Source of the DNA: Candolleomyces eurysporus
Taxonomy: Eukaryota > Basidiomycota > Agaricomycetes > Agaricales > Psathyrellaceae
DNA length: 25,751 bases
Assembly: GCA_027579435.1 (NCBI GenBank)
Contig: JANBPK010001596.1
Span: 1-25,751, forward strand
Direction: 5' to 3'
A program made the translations under genes and the position numbers. Below the pieces are notes generated by a model. It did no database searches, was not told the origin of the DNA, and saw only the letters and a list, made by a program, of their open reading frames with translations. Position 1 is the first letter of the stretch. Every line of letters starts with the position of its first letter. Positions 8,837 through 18,748 of the stretch are shown piece by piece.

Positions 8837-11800
8837 TTAGATATTAGAGATCTGGCCTTGGTCAATCTGCNCCTNTGTCAACCANNCCTTNTCCCCCANC
8901 NTATCCTCCAAGCANNCCAGCAACTCCCCTACAAGAGAGTCTCCTCCANCTCCATCCATGAACTTGCGACTGGTGATAATAAACATNCCTTTCTTGCAGC
9001 GGGTGAGCATCACATTGGTGTGACNTAAGTTGTCCAAGAAGCCCAGTCCNTTGGACCGGACAAGCGANATGATGATATAGTCCTCTTCATTCCCTANAAA
9101 AGTCAAAGANNAATAAGCACAANAATTAAACAAAAATAAATAAATTAAAGAAATAAATACCCTGAAATGCATCAATGTTGAAGCACTGGTCTGCCCAGGA
9201 CAAGCCTGAGTCAGGCTGCTTCATCAAGCACTCAATACCTGTAGTCTGGCCCTCATAAGGGGTGATAATCTTGTAAGCCATATTGGCATCTTGAAGATGC
9301 CTAGCAAGCTTCAAAACNACAGCTTGCTCTNCANCATTCTAAATNCAGCCAAGTGAGTAGANCTAGAGANGAANAAACATNCNAGAAATANAANGAACAT
9401 ACCTTCCAAGAAGTTNCTGCTTTACNCTCTNGGCCCTGNGGNACATCAATAAAATAGCAAGAGATGGTGTCNGAGGTGACTGGGTGNNGTGGNTTNGANT
9501 TGAGTTTGNTGNNATANATAGCNTTGGAGATGATCCCCCCAATTTCAGGGGGCATNCGNTCTNCAAGANAATGANTAAATANAAATANAANTAAAAANGA
9601 NAAACTCACATTGNGTATCAAGAAANACAACATGNTTCTTCAAATGAGGNACCTCAAAAATNCTTTGCAATTCNNCAANCTCTTCCTGGCCATGNGGAGG
9701 CACTAAATAATANNTGAGATNTTAAATNAAATGATNAAAGTGATNCTCACATTGCTTGTTGTCACCAATCCAGCAAACCTTGCGCAGGGAAGAAAATGCT
9801 GTGAAAGCAGGGACATAATTCCCCACTTCAATCTGGCTAGCCTCATCAACAATCAGGGTCTTCATTGGAACTTGTTGGGTGAATTTGCTGATGTGGAAGT
9901 TGGAGAGCATGCTCAGAGTCGAAAGCATCACCCTGCAACCCTCAAGATCAGCAGAGCGGACAAGCCTGAACTTGTCAGAAATCAGAAGGTGACCATCAAA
10001 GCGATGATCTTCAGTATAGAGGTGTTCATGCCTGAAGNTAGTGAAGTGAATAAAATANATGNATANCCAACCACNGCACNTACCAGCCATTATGAAAGTC
10101 TTTTGCNACNANNATNTTCCANTCNTCNAATCCNATGGATANTAGCTTCAGTGCNATATTCTTGACAGCAACATTTGATTGNGCNATGAGCCATATGCCG
10201 TCCTGGCCTCGACTAANNGCCATGGTGACATAAGCTCCGATAACGGAAGTCTTCCCNGTGCCGGGAGGGCCTTGAACNATAACNAAGCGGTAGGCATCTT
10301 TGGTGCTGAGCATATGGTTGACAGCTTTCTGCTGNGACNTATTGAGTGTGATCTTCTTGTANGTGGNNGNGTCTGNANGNTGTCTGGAGGTNCCTGAGAG
10401 NTCGGAGAAATGGGAGAAGCCAGCGGCGNNGGGTGGACCATTCCTTGGGCCAAGCCAGAGCTCCATCGGTNGGAAACCAGATGTTTTTAATCCAAGGGTT
10501 TTCGACAAAGAGGCCGTCTTTCCCTTGNAGGACATCTAGAATTATTTGAGCACGCCGCGATGCAGCGAGCGTAGGACCGTCGTAGCCGGTGGTCTCGGTG
10601 GATATTATAGTGGTGTTGGTGTTGATGACGGACTGGACTATGGCGGAGCCACCTTGAGTAGCTTCGACAGCGGCGTGGATGGCAAATCGGCCACGCTCGT
10701 TTTCGACCACGATTCGGCCATTCTGTTTGATCAAAGTTGAATGATTAGCAAAGTTGTGNNANNGANNNANTGACNTAGCGAAGANCTCACCTTNTCCTTC
10801 CCTCGGAATTTGTGTTTATAGGCTGNAGCNTCGATNNGAGTGACGCNGTTGTCTTGACTTCGAACATNAGNGATCCCGTGCTTGGTCGNCGGGGNCNGTC
10901 CCAAAGANAGTCGATGGNCATCAGNNCAGATCTTGGCNANAATCTTGAGGAACTGTGAAAATGAGTCATTCGNGGCAANGGTTTAGCGCGNGCAGCCTAT
11001 TGAAAANACNACTGGATNCACTCACATCNGGCGGCATTCCTTNGGTNTTGNCCTTNTTCACCTNTTCTCGNGCTGGGTCATCCAGGCATGCATCGATCAG
11101 GTAGTGCGCCAGCCAGGCGCGGCAAACAAGCTCCTTCCTACAATTGAGCTCGGTGGATTCATACGTGGTGTTGCGAAATTCGTTGCCGATCCTCTCGGCA
11201 CTTGGCTTCACCTTGTCGAGCTGAGCGTGTTGGAGCGCTCTGTCAACAACCGCATATGGATTTGTTTCGAAGCCTGGGAAGGTGTTTTGGACGTCGATGG
11301 CGTTGGCGACCCCGATTCCGAAATCCGTGTAGAGGGATAGGGCCAACGGGCCCATGTCGAACGCGGCCAAGACGGTATTGGCGGATCGAGCCAGAAGCTT
11401 CTCTTCGATCAGCTTTCGACCACCAGAACTGGGCCCCGCATCGCTACTGTCAGAGCCAGAGCCGGACAAGTCAGGGGTACCCTGCTTGCCCTTGGACGAA
11501 GGCTTCCCGGCGGCAGCGGCGCGGCTGAAGTCCACGATGATAGCGCTGGTACCATCGCAGATTGCTAGAGAGGATAGTTTCCCGTTCTTGGTGTACCCAG
11601 GGGCCAACCCGAGAACAGGAGACTCGGACTTGTCGAAGGTGGATATGACATTNGGGGGTGACTTTGGATTCGGATANGGGATACGACATTGATTTTTCGA
11701 TTCAAATTCGCGCCCGGTCCATTCAAGACCGGCTGCGTGAAGATGAAAAGCGGAGGGTGCGTGAAGGGCGGACCAGTATCGCTGGCCGGCTTGCCTGTAT

Positions 11801-11909
11801 CACTGGCCCGCTGGCCTGCATTGCTGGCCTGCTCGCCTGTATTGCTGGCCAGCTCGCCTGCAGACTTTGCACCACGTGAACTTCGTCGCTTGCCAGCTCT
11901 TGGAGTCAA
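8837..11909 (-). CDS. SF1 DNA2/NAM7-type helicase with exonuclease-like N-terminal domain (poor sequence)
   Basis: Despite dense N bases and induced frame jumps, the ordered superfamily 1 motifs are readable on the minus strand: VQGPPGxGKTSVIG (motif I, about 10270), SNVAVKN (Ia), LIVDEASQIE (II, about 9845), WIGDNKQ (III), RMPPEIGGIIS (IV), NIDAFQG-NEEDYII (V, spanning an intron near 9160) and HTNVMLTRCKK (VI). The N-terminal part (GKLSSLAICDGTSAIIVDF; FDMGPLALSLYTDFGIGVANAIDVQ) resembles RNase H-fold 3'-5' exonucleases, without an obvious first D-x-E motif. Stop is TAA at 8839-8837. The start is uncertain: the frame is open to about 11930, only 28 bp from gene D's stop, and has no ATG there, so an upstream exon or a later start is possible. 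A seven-residue repeat sits near the N-terminus. Nucleic-acid unwinding is inferred from family; no partner is evident. Exon boundaries are not given because N bases obscure them. Confidence 0.75.
11776..11859. repeat. 21-bp minisatellite, four units
   Basis: Four diverged 21-nt units (first unit gtatcgctggccggcttgcc + t) run in tandem. Read on the minus strand in the helicase frame, they give heptads of the form G-(E/Q/K)-x-A-S-(N/D)-(T/A). Confidence 0.8.
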
Positions 11910-11936
11910 AAACGCAACGCCTGTTTTCGAGAGCCG

Positions 11937-13704
11937 TTAGACACGAACGCAGAAGTGCTGGGGCCAAAGAAACAAACCGTTATGAATGGAAACCTTTCTT
12001 GTCTCCTGAAAGTTGGCAAATGTCGCATCTGGTCGCGCGATAGCATTCGGAATTTGTAGAAAAGGAAGAGAGAAGTGAGTACAAGCATACCTTTCGCTTT
12101 GTTCGGGAACAGGAAGATCCAGTCGTCGTCGTGGCATAAGGCGCAGTCTGCGCCTGTCTGGTGTCCAGTATATTGTTAGGCTGATGAAAGCAAGAGAAAC
12201 CGGCTTCATTGTCACCTTCGCTAGCAATTCCTTGTTTATTACATCACAAAGATGCACGGAACGCTGAGAATATGATGAATGAGCTGGATATAGGTGAAGA
12301 ATTGGAACGCACATTGGGGGAGAATGATTCAATCGAAACCTCAACAGACAGTCCATCCGTAGCTTCAGGCGACTCGGAGACCATGGTGCTGGAGCCACTC
12401 TCGATTCGACCGCCGGGGCTTGGCAAGCTTGTGCTACTGCGACTACCTCGCCCAGATTCCCCGCTTACTGAATTTAGAGAATCGGGGCGGGTGAATTCCC
12501 CTGAAGAGGAGCTCGGGCCCTGGCTGGAAGTTGGAGGCTGATTCATCCGCTCGCGAAACTTTTGAGAAAAAGCCAGGCTGTAGCCCCGAAGGAACAGGCA
12601 CTGGTCGTAGGCTCCTCTTCCTTCGTCATTATGATCACTGGTTGCTGAACTGGGTCCTGTCCGAGCTTCCGCCGTCCCTCGATCGGTCCAATCATACTCT
12701 GNAGTTTCCCCACTGCAGTCTGAGGACATTATATGGTGGTACCATAGCTTCTGTGTAAGCTGCAATGGCCCAGCTCTTGCTCTTATCGCAACCTGTGATG
12801 AAATACAGGGACTCGTCTGGAGCTAGTTTCCGTATGCTGTTCGCATATCTGTACAGAGTTTCTGCGTTATCCACAATGAATTTCTGTAGAGCGACAGGAT
12901 CGTCAAGGTCTTCCGATTCAGCAGGAGAGGTCAGGACCAACGCGGCACCTTCCGTCGAGCCCTGAGGGCACCGTAGCTCAAAAGAGGGGTGATTTGAATA
13001 CCTGTGCTGGTATTGAGGTCATATTGCACCGTAGAAGCTGAATATGTATACTGACTGGCTGTCCGGCTGCATCTGCGATGATGCCCCAACCACGACGGTG
13101 TCGTTTTGTCGCCACGCCCGCTGGCGGGTCACTGTGAGTATCGGAGGAGTATATTCTTTCCCTCTCGAGGAAGCCCTTATCAACGCGTGATCCTTCGAGC
13201 AATGTGAGATTATTCTGAATGAAGCTGGGGCGCTATACGTTCCAAAATGCCCGGGAACAACAACCACCGGGCTCGCTGTCTCACTTTGACCGTAAGGCTT
13301 TTTAGGTTCTGGTCGCCAGCACGCCAATCCGCTTTGCGAGGCTCTCATACTGCGAACATATGCCTCCGGCCTAGTTGTCCTTGAAGACTCCGATAATTCT
13401 TGGTCCAAATCCTTGAATGATGACTGTGGCATAATGTTAGTTCAATGGCTAGGAGATCAGAGCGTGTACGTGCAATACGAATTTCGGAGAAAATACTCCA
13501 AAGGATTAAGCGTAGCAAAAAGTAAAGACTGCAGGTCCTCTGAGAGAAAATTTTTGAAGGCACTGCACTTTGAGGGGCTGGGGGATTGGACAAGTAGAAA
13601 GTGTTCATGTCACGGCCTGCCGTTCGAAACTCCATGCCATCATGGACTATTTGACGGGCGTTGGGGAGTGTGTTGATCACTGTGCTTCCTGTTTCTGTCG
13701 CCAT
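11937..13704 (-). CDS. Gene D: uncharacterised basidiomycete family (FITGCDKSKSW / CLFLRGYSLAFS)
   Basis: I do not recognise a named domain. Exons 13704-13474, 13423-13056, 13001-12313, 12263-12216, 12157-12091 and 12028-11937 give 497 aa after dropping one surplus base at the N at 12702. Order: shared N-terminal module (MATETGSTV...), SSFKDLDQELSESS, a block with SGLACWRPEP and VVVPGHFGTYSAPASF, then the signature YFITGCDKSKSW and CLFLRGYSLAFS, a Ser/Pro-rich low-complexity region (about 340-410), HLCDVINKELLAK, an ALCHDDDW element and a short tail ending FCVRV. The layout agrees exon for exon with gene E, and similar proteins occur in multiple copies in Agaricomycetes as I recall. The first donor reads GC (13473) where the other loci have GT; only that site keeps the frame. 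The helicase follows on the same strand. Confidence 0.75.
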
Positions 13705-14373
13705 TGTCTGGATCAAGTGAGGGAGGGGAGGGGATATGAGAGAAATGGAAAGCCGTGTGATCTATACATGAAGCTGTTAAGTCACGAGGAGGCCATTTGA
13801 AGTTCAGGCGGAGTTTAGGTGAGACTCAATTGCTTGGTGGGCGCTAATCAGCCTCGTGTAGGAATTCAAGGCCTGGGGAAGCAGTGGTCCTGAGATAGGA
13901 TAGCCCACGGTGAGGCGATCTGTTTGGCCGTACGAAGGAGGAGCAGCAAGGATGCCAGTAGGAAAATATGAGGACAAAGTGGCCCTTGTCCTCCGTCCTT
14001 GCTCCAGCAAAACACCGGGATAGCCAGCCCGCGCCTGCAGGCTGGAAAGGGACCAATATTACGGAAAGGGGAGCGCGCATAAAAGACGAAAAAATCAGAA
14101 AGGGGCGCGATCTGGATGCCAATGCGTTGTTTGCAAATCGTTTGGTCTAAATCGAACAACGCCGCCTGCGGTGGACACACTTTTTACTGAGATATTGCAA
14201 CATTCACGCCATGGGTATACATAGACAGAAGAAGCTTAGATCTTGGATCTCATAGAAGCAAAGAAAAGCATATCAAATATTAGAACCCACAAACACAGAG
14301 TGGGCCATGTTTCAACGAACCTCTAGTACAGAAAAAATCCAAAGCTGCCGTGCAGAAACGAATGAAGGAAGCG
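13705..14373. other. Intergenic; promoter of gene D then no gene
   Basis: The first about 75 bp before gene D resemble the upstream DNA of genes B and E (a pyrimidine-rich stretch on the minus strand and a possible TATA-like tgtatagat near 13765). Beyond that, to the RMI1 stop, I see no gene and no clear repeat. Confidence 0.5.
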
Positions 14374-15556
14374 TCAATCAGAATCCGAAATCTCAAGTAC
14401 ATCCTCTTCTGGACCAGGCCTCTGACTTGCATGTGGCTGTCGAGATCTCGATCGACTCTGACTGAGCACGGCTAACTCGACTCCACGAACGTTACTGCTG
14501 GCACCATTGAGGCCCGCTATACGTCTCCGAACGTGTCTTGTTTCGACGGGCATGTTCTCTTTGTCGTCTACGTCGTCCTCATCGTCGATTTGCATCCCGT
14601 TGTTCTTGTCAGAATCCGAATCGCTGTCGATGGTGATGATCTCAGCTGGAGGTTGTCTGTTACCTGTCGTAGTTGGAGCTCTAGGTTTACTGCTGCTGCC
14701 TGCCCTAGTCGGCTGACTTAGTGGGAATGGCTTTGGCGTCGATTTTGGTGTTGCTGTCGTCGTCGTCGTCGCCTTAGCCGCCGTTCGAGATTTCGAGCTT
14801 GCTTGTGGTCCAGACGTAGTCGTAGCCATCGCTTCCTGCTCAGCATTCTCAAGCATCCTCAAATCATCGCTCCCCAATACGACGTCATCGTCCATCATCC
14901 CGTCGAACTCCTCGTCGTGGTCTGTCGGCGGCGGTGGTCGTGGTCTTAGACTGGCAGTACCAACGACCGTTCGGCTCTTCCTTGGGTTTACGATATTCTG
15001 TACATTGAACTCGGGCGCGAGTTGAGATTTGGAGTTGAGGCTGGGAGGGGCTACGAAGATCCGAGGGAAGGCGGTGGGTTCTTGGAGGTCACCGAGGAGG
15101 GTTAGTTCCTCTGATGCTCCCGTTGATGTTTTTGTCGTTGTATCCTTCTTCTTCCCTTTATTATTGCCATTGATATTGTTCGTATTCGACGCGTCCCGCT
15201 CCATCTCGTCCAATCTCGCCCAATCGACGTCCAAATCCGACATCGGAGGGAATGCATTTCGTGTAGGAGCGGTTTGGCGGAGAGCAGGAGAATCCAAGAG
15301 GCGTTCTAACCAAGCTGAGGTCAGGTAGAGTCCTATATTCGCAAGCCTTGAAGGAAGTCTTGCCGTCAGAGAGCACGAATGATAGCATGCCCCTCGGGTA
15401 CTTTGGCATAGGTCCTTCGCCCTCAATCTCAATGTCTGCATCCTCTTCTCCTTCACCGTACTCATCCAACCCGGCCTGTATCCTCTCCTCTCGAGCTTTT
15501 CTAATTTGGTCTAGTTGGAAAGCGCTGTGCCCAATCTCTGTGAAATGTAATCTCAA
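14374..15556 (-). pseudogene. rmi1: RMI1-like (RecQ-mediated genome instability 1) gene, truncated and internally broken
   Basis: Rmi1 works with RecQ helicase and Top3 to dissolve recombination intermediates. On the minus strand, 15556 to about 15290 encodes an OB-fold start typical of fungal Rmi1: TEIGHSAFQLDQIRKAREER, then PKYPRGMLSFVLSDGKTSFKACEYRTLPDLS and TPLGF. The expected first part of the protein is absent, because sequence upstream of about 15620 is the copied J-protein fragment on the other strand. The rest of the OB-fold after TPLGF is missing too. The frame then shifts, and a long open C-terminal region follows (ARLDEMERDASN..., LTLLGDLQEPTAFPRIF, DEEFDGMMDDDVVLGSDDL..., Thr/Ser-rich, acidic, ending EDVLEISDSD). 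I read this as a gene cut by the duplication and by an internal deletion. An intron hiding the jump is possible but shows no convincing sites. Confidence 0.7.
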
Positions 15557-15654
15557 CTAGTGTTGAAGTAGTCGGGAGAGTGAGGGTTTTGTTGAAATCG
15601 CCAATATCGTGGGGCAGGCCTGTTTCTTTCGGTTCATTAATTGACTGAACGTAA

Positions 15655-15922
15655 TCCTTCAGGGCTATCAAGCTGAACCTGGCAAACGAGGGTTTGGAGG
15701 CTAGGAAGAAGGAAGAGGAGGTTGCGAGCAAGAAGAGGAAGGCAGAGGAGGAGCAGGCATGGGAAGGTACGTTTTACGTTTACCCTTACTCAATTCCCCG
15801 TCACCTTCTCTAAATCTTGCCGTCTTACAGCGAACCGAGACCAGCGAATAGACTCATGGCGGTCTTTTAGCAACAACAGCTCCAAGAAGAAGAAAAAGCA
15901 GAAGATTGCTATTCTTGGTTGA
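15655..15922 (+). pseudogene. 3' fragment of the J-protein (DNAJC8/Spf31-like) gene
   Basis: It matches exons 5 and 6 of the J-protein gene at 1739-1998. Exon 15663-15766 (104 nt) and exon 15831-15922 (92 nt) keep exactly the parent lengths, the acceptor (ccttcag), the donor (gtacgt) and the stop, now TGA in place of TAA. Encoded residues are almost unchanged (NNGSKK becomes NNSSKK). The J domain and exons 1-4 are absent, so no functional J-protein can be made. Its 5' edge abuts the broken RMI1 gene on the other strand, which places the duplication breakpoint near 15620. The 3' flank stays similar to the parent up to about 16190. Confidence 0.9.
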
Positions 15923-16189
15923 GATCCTTAGAAGAGACTGTTGAAAGTCCATTTAGATGCCGCTGCTCCCCCAACCACACGACGCTCGCTGGTAACGAGC
16001 ACTTGGAGGAGATACCCCTTTAATCAAACAATCGTTTGCCCCTTCCTCTTTTTCTCCCGAACCGTTTGTTGTACTTATTTTCTCTCCCTTCCTTTTACGC
16101 TCACAAGAACACTCTCCGTTATGGTCCTCATTCCCCTTATGTTGTATACCATTATGTTCGGCTCGTATGTAACATCAGATTCTGTTTCA

Positions 16190-17102
16190 CAAATACAGGA
16201 ATTCGTTTTCACCCAGCCTGCGGATACTGTTCGCATATCTGTACAGGGTTTCCGCGTTGTCCAGGATGAAGTGGCGAAAAGCGATGGGGTCGTCAAGATC
16301 TTCCGATTCAACTGGGGAGGTCAGGACCAATGCGGCACCTTCCATCGAATTTGGAGGGCAGTGGAGCTCAAAAGAGGGACGATCCCTTTGCCAGTGTCAA
16401 TTGAGTCGAGCTGGAAGCTGGATCTGCACACTCACTGACTGTCTCGTTCCATCTGTGTTGACGCCCCCACCACAATAGTGTCGTTTTGTCGTCGCGCTCG
16501 CCTGCGGGCCACGGTGAGCACCAGAGGGTTGTATTCTTTCCCTTGTGAATGTTTGAGAGTAGCCCTGATCGATGCCCGATCTCTCAAGTAATGGGAGATT
16601 ATCCTGAATGAATCTGGCACACTATATGTTCCAAAATGCCCAGGAACGACAGCCATAGTCTCACTTTGCCCTTAGGGTTGGTGGGGTTCTGGCCGCCAAC
16701 AGGCCAATCCGCTTTGAGCGACGGACATATTCCGAACATATGCCTCGGGTCTCGTTGGCGTTGGAGACTGCTTGAGTTCGTGTACCACGTCCTCGCATGA
16801 TGCCTGATGTGAATTTCAGATGTGAATCTCAGTGTTTCGCAAGTTAGAGCGTGTACGCACGATATGAGTTTCGTTGAAAATATCCGGACCGGGAGACCTC
16901 TCAGAAAATCCTGCTGAAGGCGCTATCCGCGGACTGGTGGTGGTATTGTGAGGTGGTGGAGGATTGGGGAAGCTTGGTGTGGAAGCGTAGTAATAGTAAT
17001 TGACATGGTGGATGTCACGGTTCGAAACTCCGCCTCGTTGAACGTTTGATGATGGGTGTTGGGAAATGTGTTGATCACTGTACGGCCTGCTTCGTTCGCC
17101 AT
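16190..17102 (-). pseudogene. Pseudogene C: truncated D/E-family gene
   Basis: Reading on the minus strand from 17102, it starts with the shared module (MANEAGRTVINTFPNTHHQ) and continues through a block with TRPEAYVRNMSVAQSGLACW and VVPGHFGTYSVPDSFRIISH, then ALVLTSPVESEDLDDPIAF and TLYRYANSIRRLGENEFLYL. There the sequence stops: where D and E read YFITGCDKSKSW, C runs straight into the 3' flank of the J-protein fragment (about 16190). An in-frame TAA follows WRPEPHQP, and a stop interrupts the first exon unless it is spliced as in gene A. The whole signature region and C-terminus are missing, so it is almost certainly non-functional. Confidence 0.85.
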
Positions 17103-17280
17103 AAACGCAACATACACGACGTTAGATAGGAGAGTACTGCTAGGGAACAAGGTCGTGTGTTGCGTGATAGTCACATTAAGCTGCGACATGTGCATGAGGC
17201 ATGTTTTGCTTGATATCGATGTCCTTACGAGTACATACAGCCACATACATAGATAATCGATGACCCAAATAAGCACTTTC
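17103..17280. other. Upstream DNA of pseudogene C
   Basis: This is a short stretch without a gene. Unlike genes A, B, D and E, the bases before the C start do not clearly keep the shared promoter, which suggests a breakpoint near 17105. Confidence 0.35.
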
Positions 17281-17540
17281 TCTGAATCAGGTCTCTGACT
17301 TCCGCTTCCTTGTACCGGTTATCGAGATCCCGAACGACTTTGATTGAGCATAGTCAATTCTTCTCCATAAACATACTGCTGGCCTCTCTGGGCCTGCTCT
17401 GCGTCTTTGAACGTGTCTTGTCTCAACTGGCATGTTCCTTGTCATCTATGTCGTCGTCATCGATTGAGAGGCTGGAGCTGGAGTCACCGTCGCCGTCGAT
17501 TGTGACCATCTCGGTTTGGGCTTATCTACTATATGGTAAA
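17281..17540 (-). pseudogene. Decayed copy of the RMI1 C-terminal coding region
   Basis: It is similar to 14410-14650 in blocks: caggtctctgacttccg, gttatcgagatcccgaacgac, gcgtctttgaacgtgtcttg, catgttccttgtcatc. Indels disrupt the frame. It corresponds to the region encoding the HVRRR and SQSRSRSRQPH stretch of the RMI1-like gene. It carries no usable open frame and is a relic inside the duplicated segment. Confidence 0.7.
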
Positions 17541-17960
17541 TGCAAGTGGTGGCGGGTCTCGCATTGAACACACTAAACACCTGACGAAGTATGGATAGAT
17601 TTAGGGGACAAGAGTAGCACTATCGTAGTCTAAGTGCCTGGACCGGGAATGGTCGGCGTTGCTTTCTTGAGATTGGAACGCAAGTAGGCTACCTGTAAAG
17701 TTTGGCCTCAACGGAGCGCAAATATAACGCGAGAATCCCCTATCTTGCATCATGCATCAGAACNAAAAAAAGAAAAGATAGGAAGAAAGAAAGAAAGAAA
17801 GGAAGAAGAAAAGACGGACAAAACGACAAAGTTGACTGGGTGGTACGGGTCCTGGCGGAAGGTATCTCATCTCTCTGGATTTATCTTACTCGTCTCGTCG
17901 GCTCTCTCTGAATCCCGTCTTCATTTTTGTTGGCTCGGGCCGGACGAGGGCTTCTCGGGG
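17541..17960. other. Non-coding stretch before the repeat block
   Basis: No gene is seen. From about 17865 the sequence again follows the segment that begins near 2515 in copy 1. It contains the GAAA-type microsatellite at 17764-17815. Confidence 0.5.
17764..17815. repeat. Purine (GAAA)n-type microsatellite
   Basis: An A/G-only tract built mainly of gaaa units, with an N at its left edge. It sits where the second copy of the duplication rejoins homology with the first. Confidence 0.85.
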
Positions 17961-17974
17961 GCGACAAGGTGACT

Positions 17975-18165
17975 CTGTACGCGATACATAGCTACGGAAG
18001 AATTCGAAGCAAGGTAAAGGCAGGGTCAATACTGCGAGTAACCATATAGTACAAATGCATAGGGGCTGGTGAGGATGGGACGGCCAATCGACCGATTGAC
18101 CGAACACAATGGGTTCTACAGGCACGGCTAGAAGCCGGGAGACCGTGTATATATATATATATATA
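17975..18165. repeat. About 180-bp dispersed repeat, copy 2, with (TA)n tail
   Basis: It is close to the copy at 2610-2800 and includes cataggggctggtgaggatg. It ends in a short (TA)n run at 18148-18165, which is absent from copy 1. Confidence 0.7.
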
Positions 18166-18283
18166 AAGAAAACCGGGCGCAGACGATTCAATCCGAAATT
18201 TGAGGTTGATGAAGAGGGTGAAGGCTTCAAGAGACGAAAATAAGCAATCAAAGAACTAATCATCAGGGCGGCAAGGCGACACT

Positions 18284-18450
18284 ATGTACACGATATATAA
18301 TTACAGAAGAAAGTAAAAGCAAAGTCAATAATACGAGCAAACATATAATGCAAATGCGTAGGGGCTGGTGAGGATGGGACGTCTAATCAACAGATTGACC
18401 GCCACCGCGGGTTCCATTATATGTGGTATGGCCATGCATGAAAAAGAACA
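18284..18450. repeat. About 180-bp dispersed repeat, copy 3
   Basis: It is more diverged, has the same order of blocks, and lies some 120 bp after copy 2, so this side of the duplication has an extra tandem copy. Confidence 0.7.
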
Positions 18451-18504
18451 TCGATCGAGAGGGTGAAAGCTGCAAGAAATAAAACTAAACAATCGAAGAA
18501 CCAA

Positions 18505-18565
18505 TCAATCAGAATCCGAAAATCTCCAGATCATCTGGACAGGTCTCTGACCTCCTTGCACCGGC
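18505..18565 (-). pseudogene. Relic of the RMI1 last codons, copy 2
   Basis: atcagaatccgaaaatctcc plus ctggacaggtctctgac aligns with the RMI1-like 3' end at 14384-14430, including the ISDSD-stop codons. It is matched by the scrap at 2884-2952 in the other copy of the duplication. Confidence 0.5.
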
Positions 18566-18748
18566 TGTCCCTGATGTTGCTAGCTGCACTCCTGCCTTTA
18601 GAGTGATAGTGGCAGTAGCAGTTGGCAATGGCCGACTCAATTGGAACGGCATTGATGATAATGTTGGCGTTGTAATCGTTGTTCCTTTCTTCATGTTCAA
18701 CAATCTCCCAAAGGACACCTAAAGTATAATTTGTCGCCCAAGGGAGGG

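Noticed and set aside
8837..11909. Helicase as part of a Helitron
   Set aside because: The motifs are of the DNA2/NAM7 (SF1B, UPF1-like) type, and I see no Rep endonuclease motif or Helitron ends.
13844..14180. Minus-strand frames before gene D with an apparent DLDQT motif
   Set aside because: They are uninterrupted by chance only; there is no further phosphatase motif, no homologue in the parallel loci and no splice structure.
17010..17030. tRNA-like T-arm wording (ggttcgaaactcc) near 17017, also near 13620
   Set aside because: It lies inside the shared coding module (EFRTV/EFRTAGRD), and no acceptor stem or anticodon arm surrounds it.
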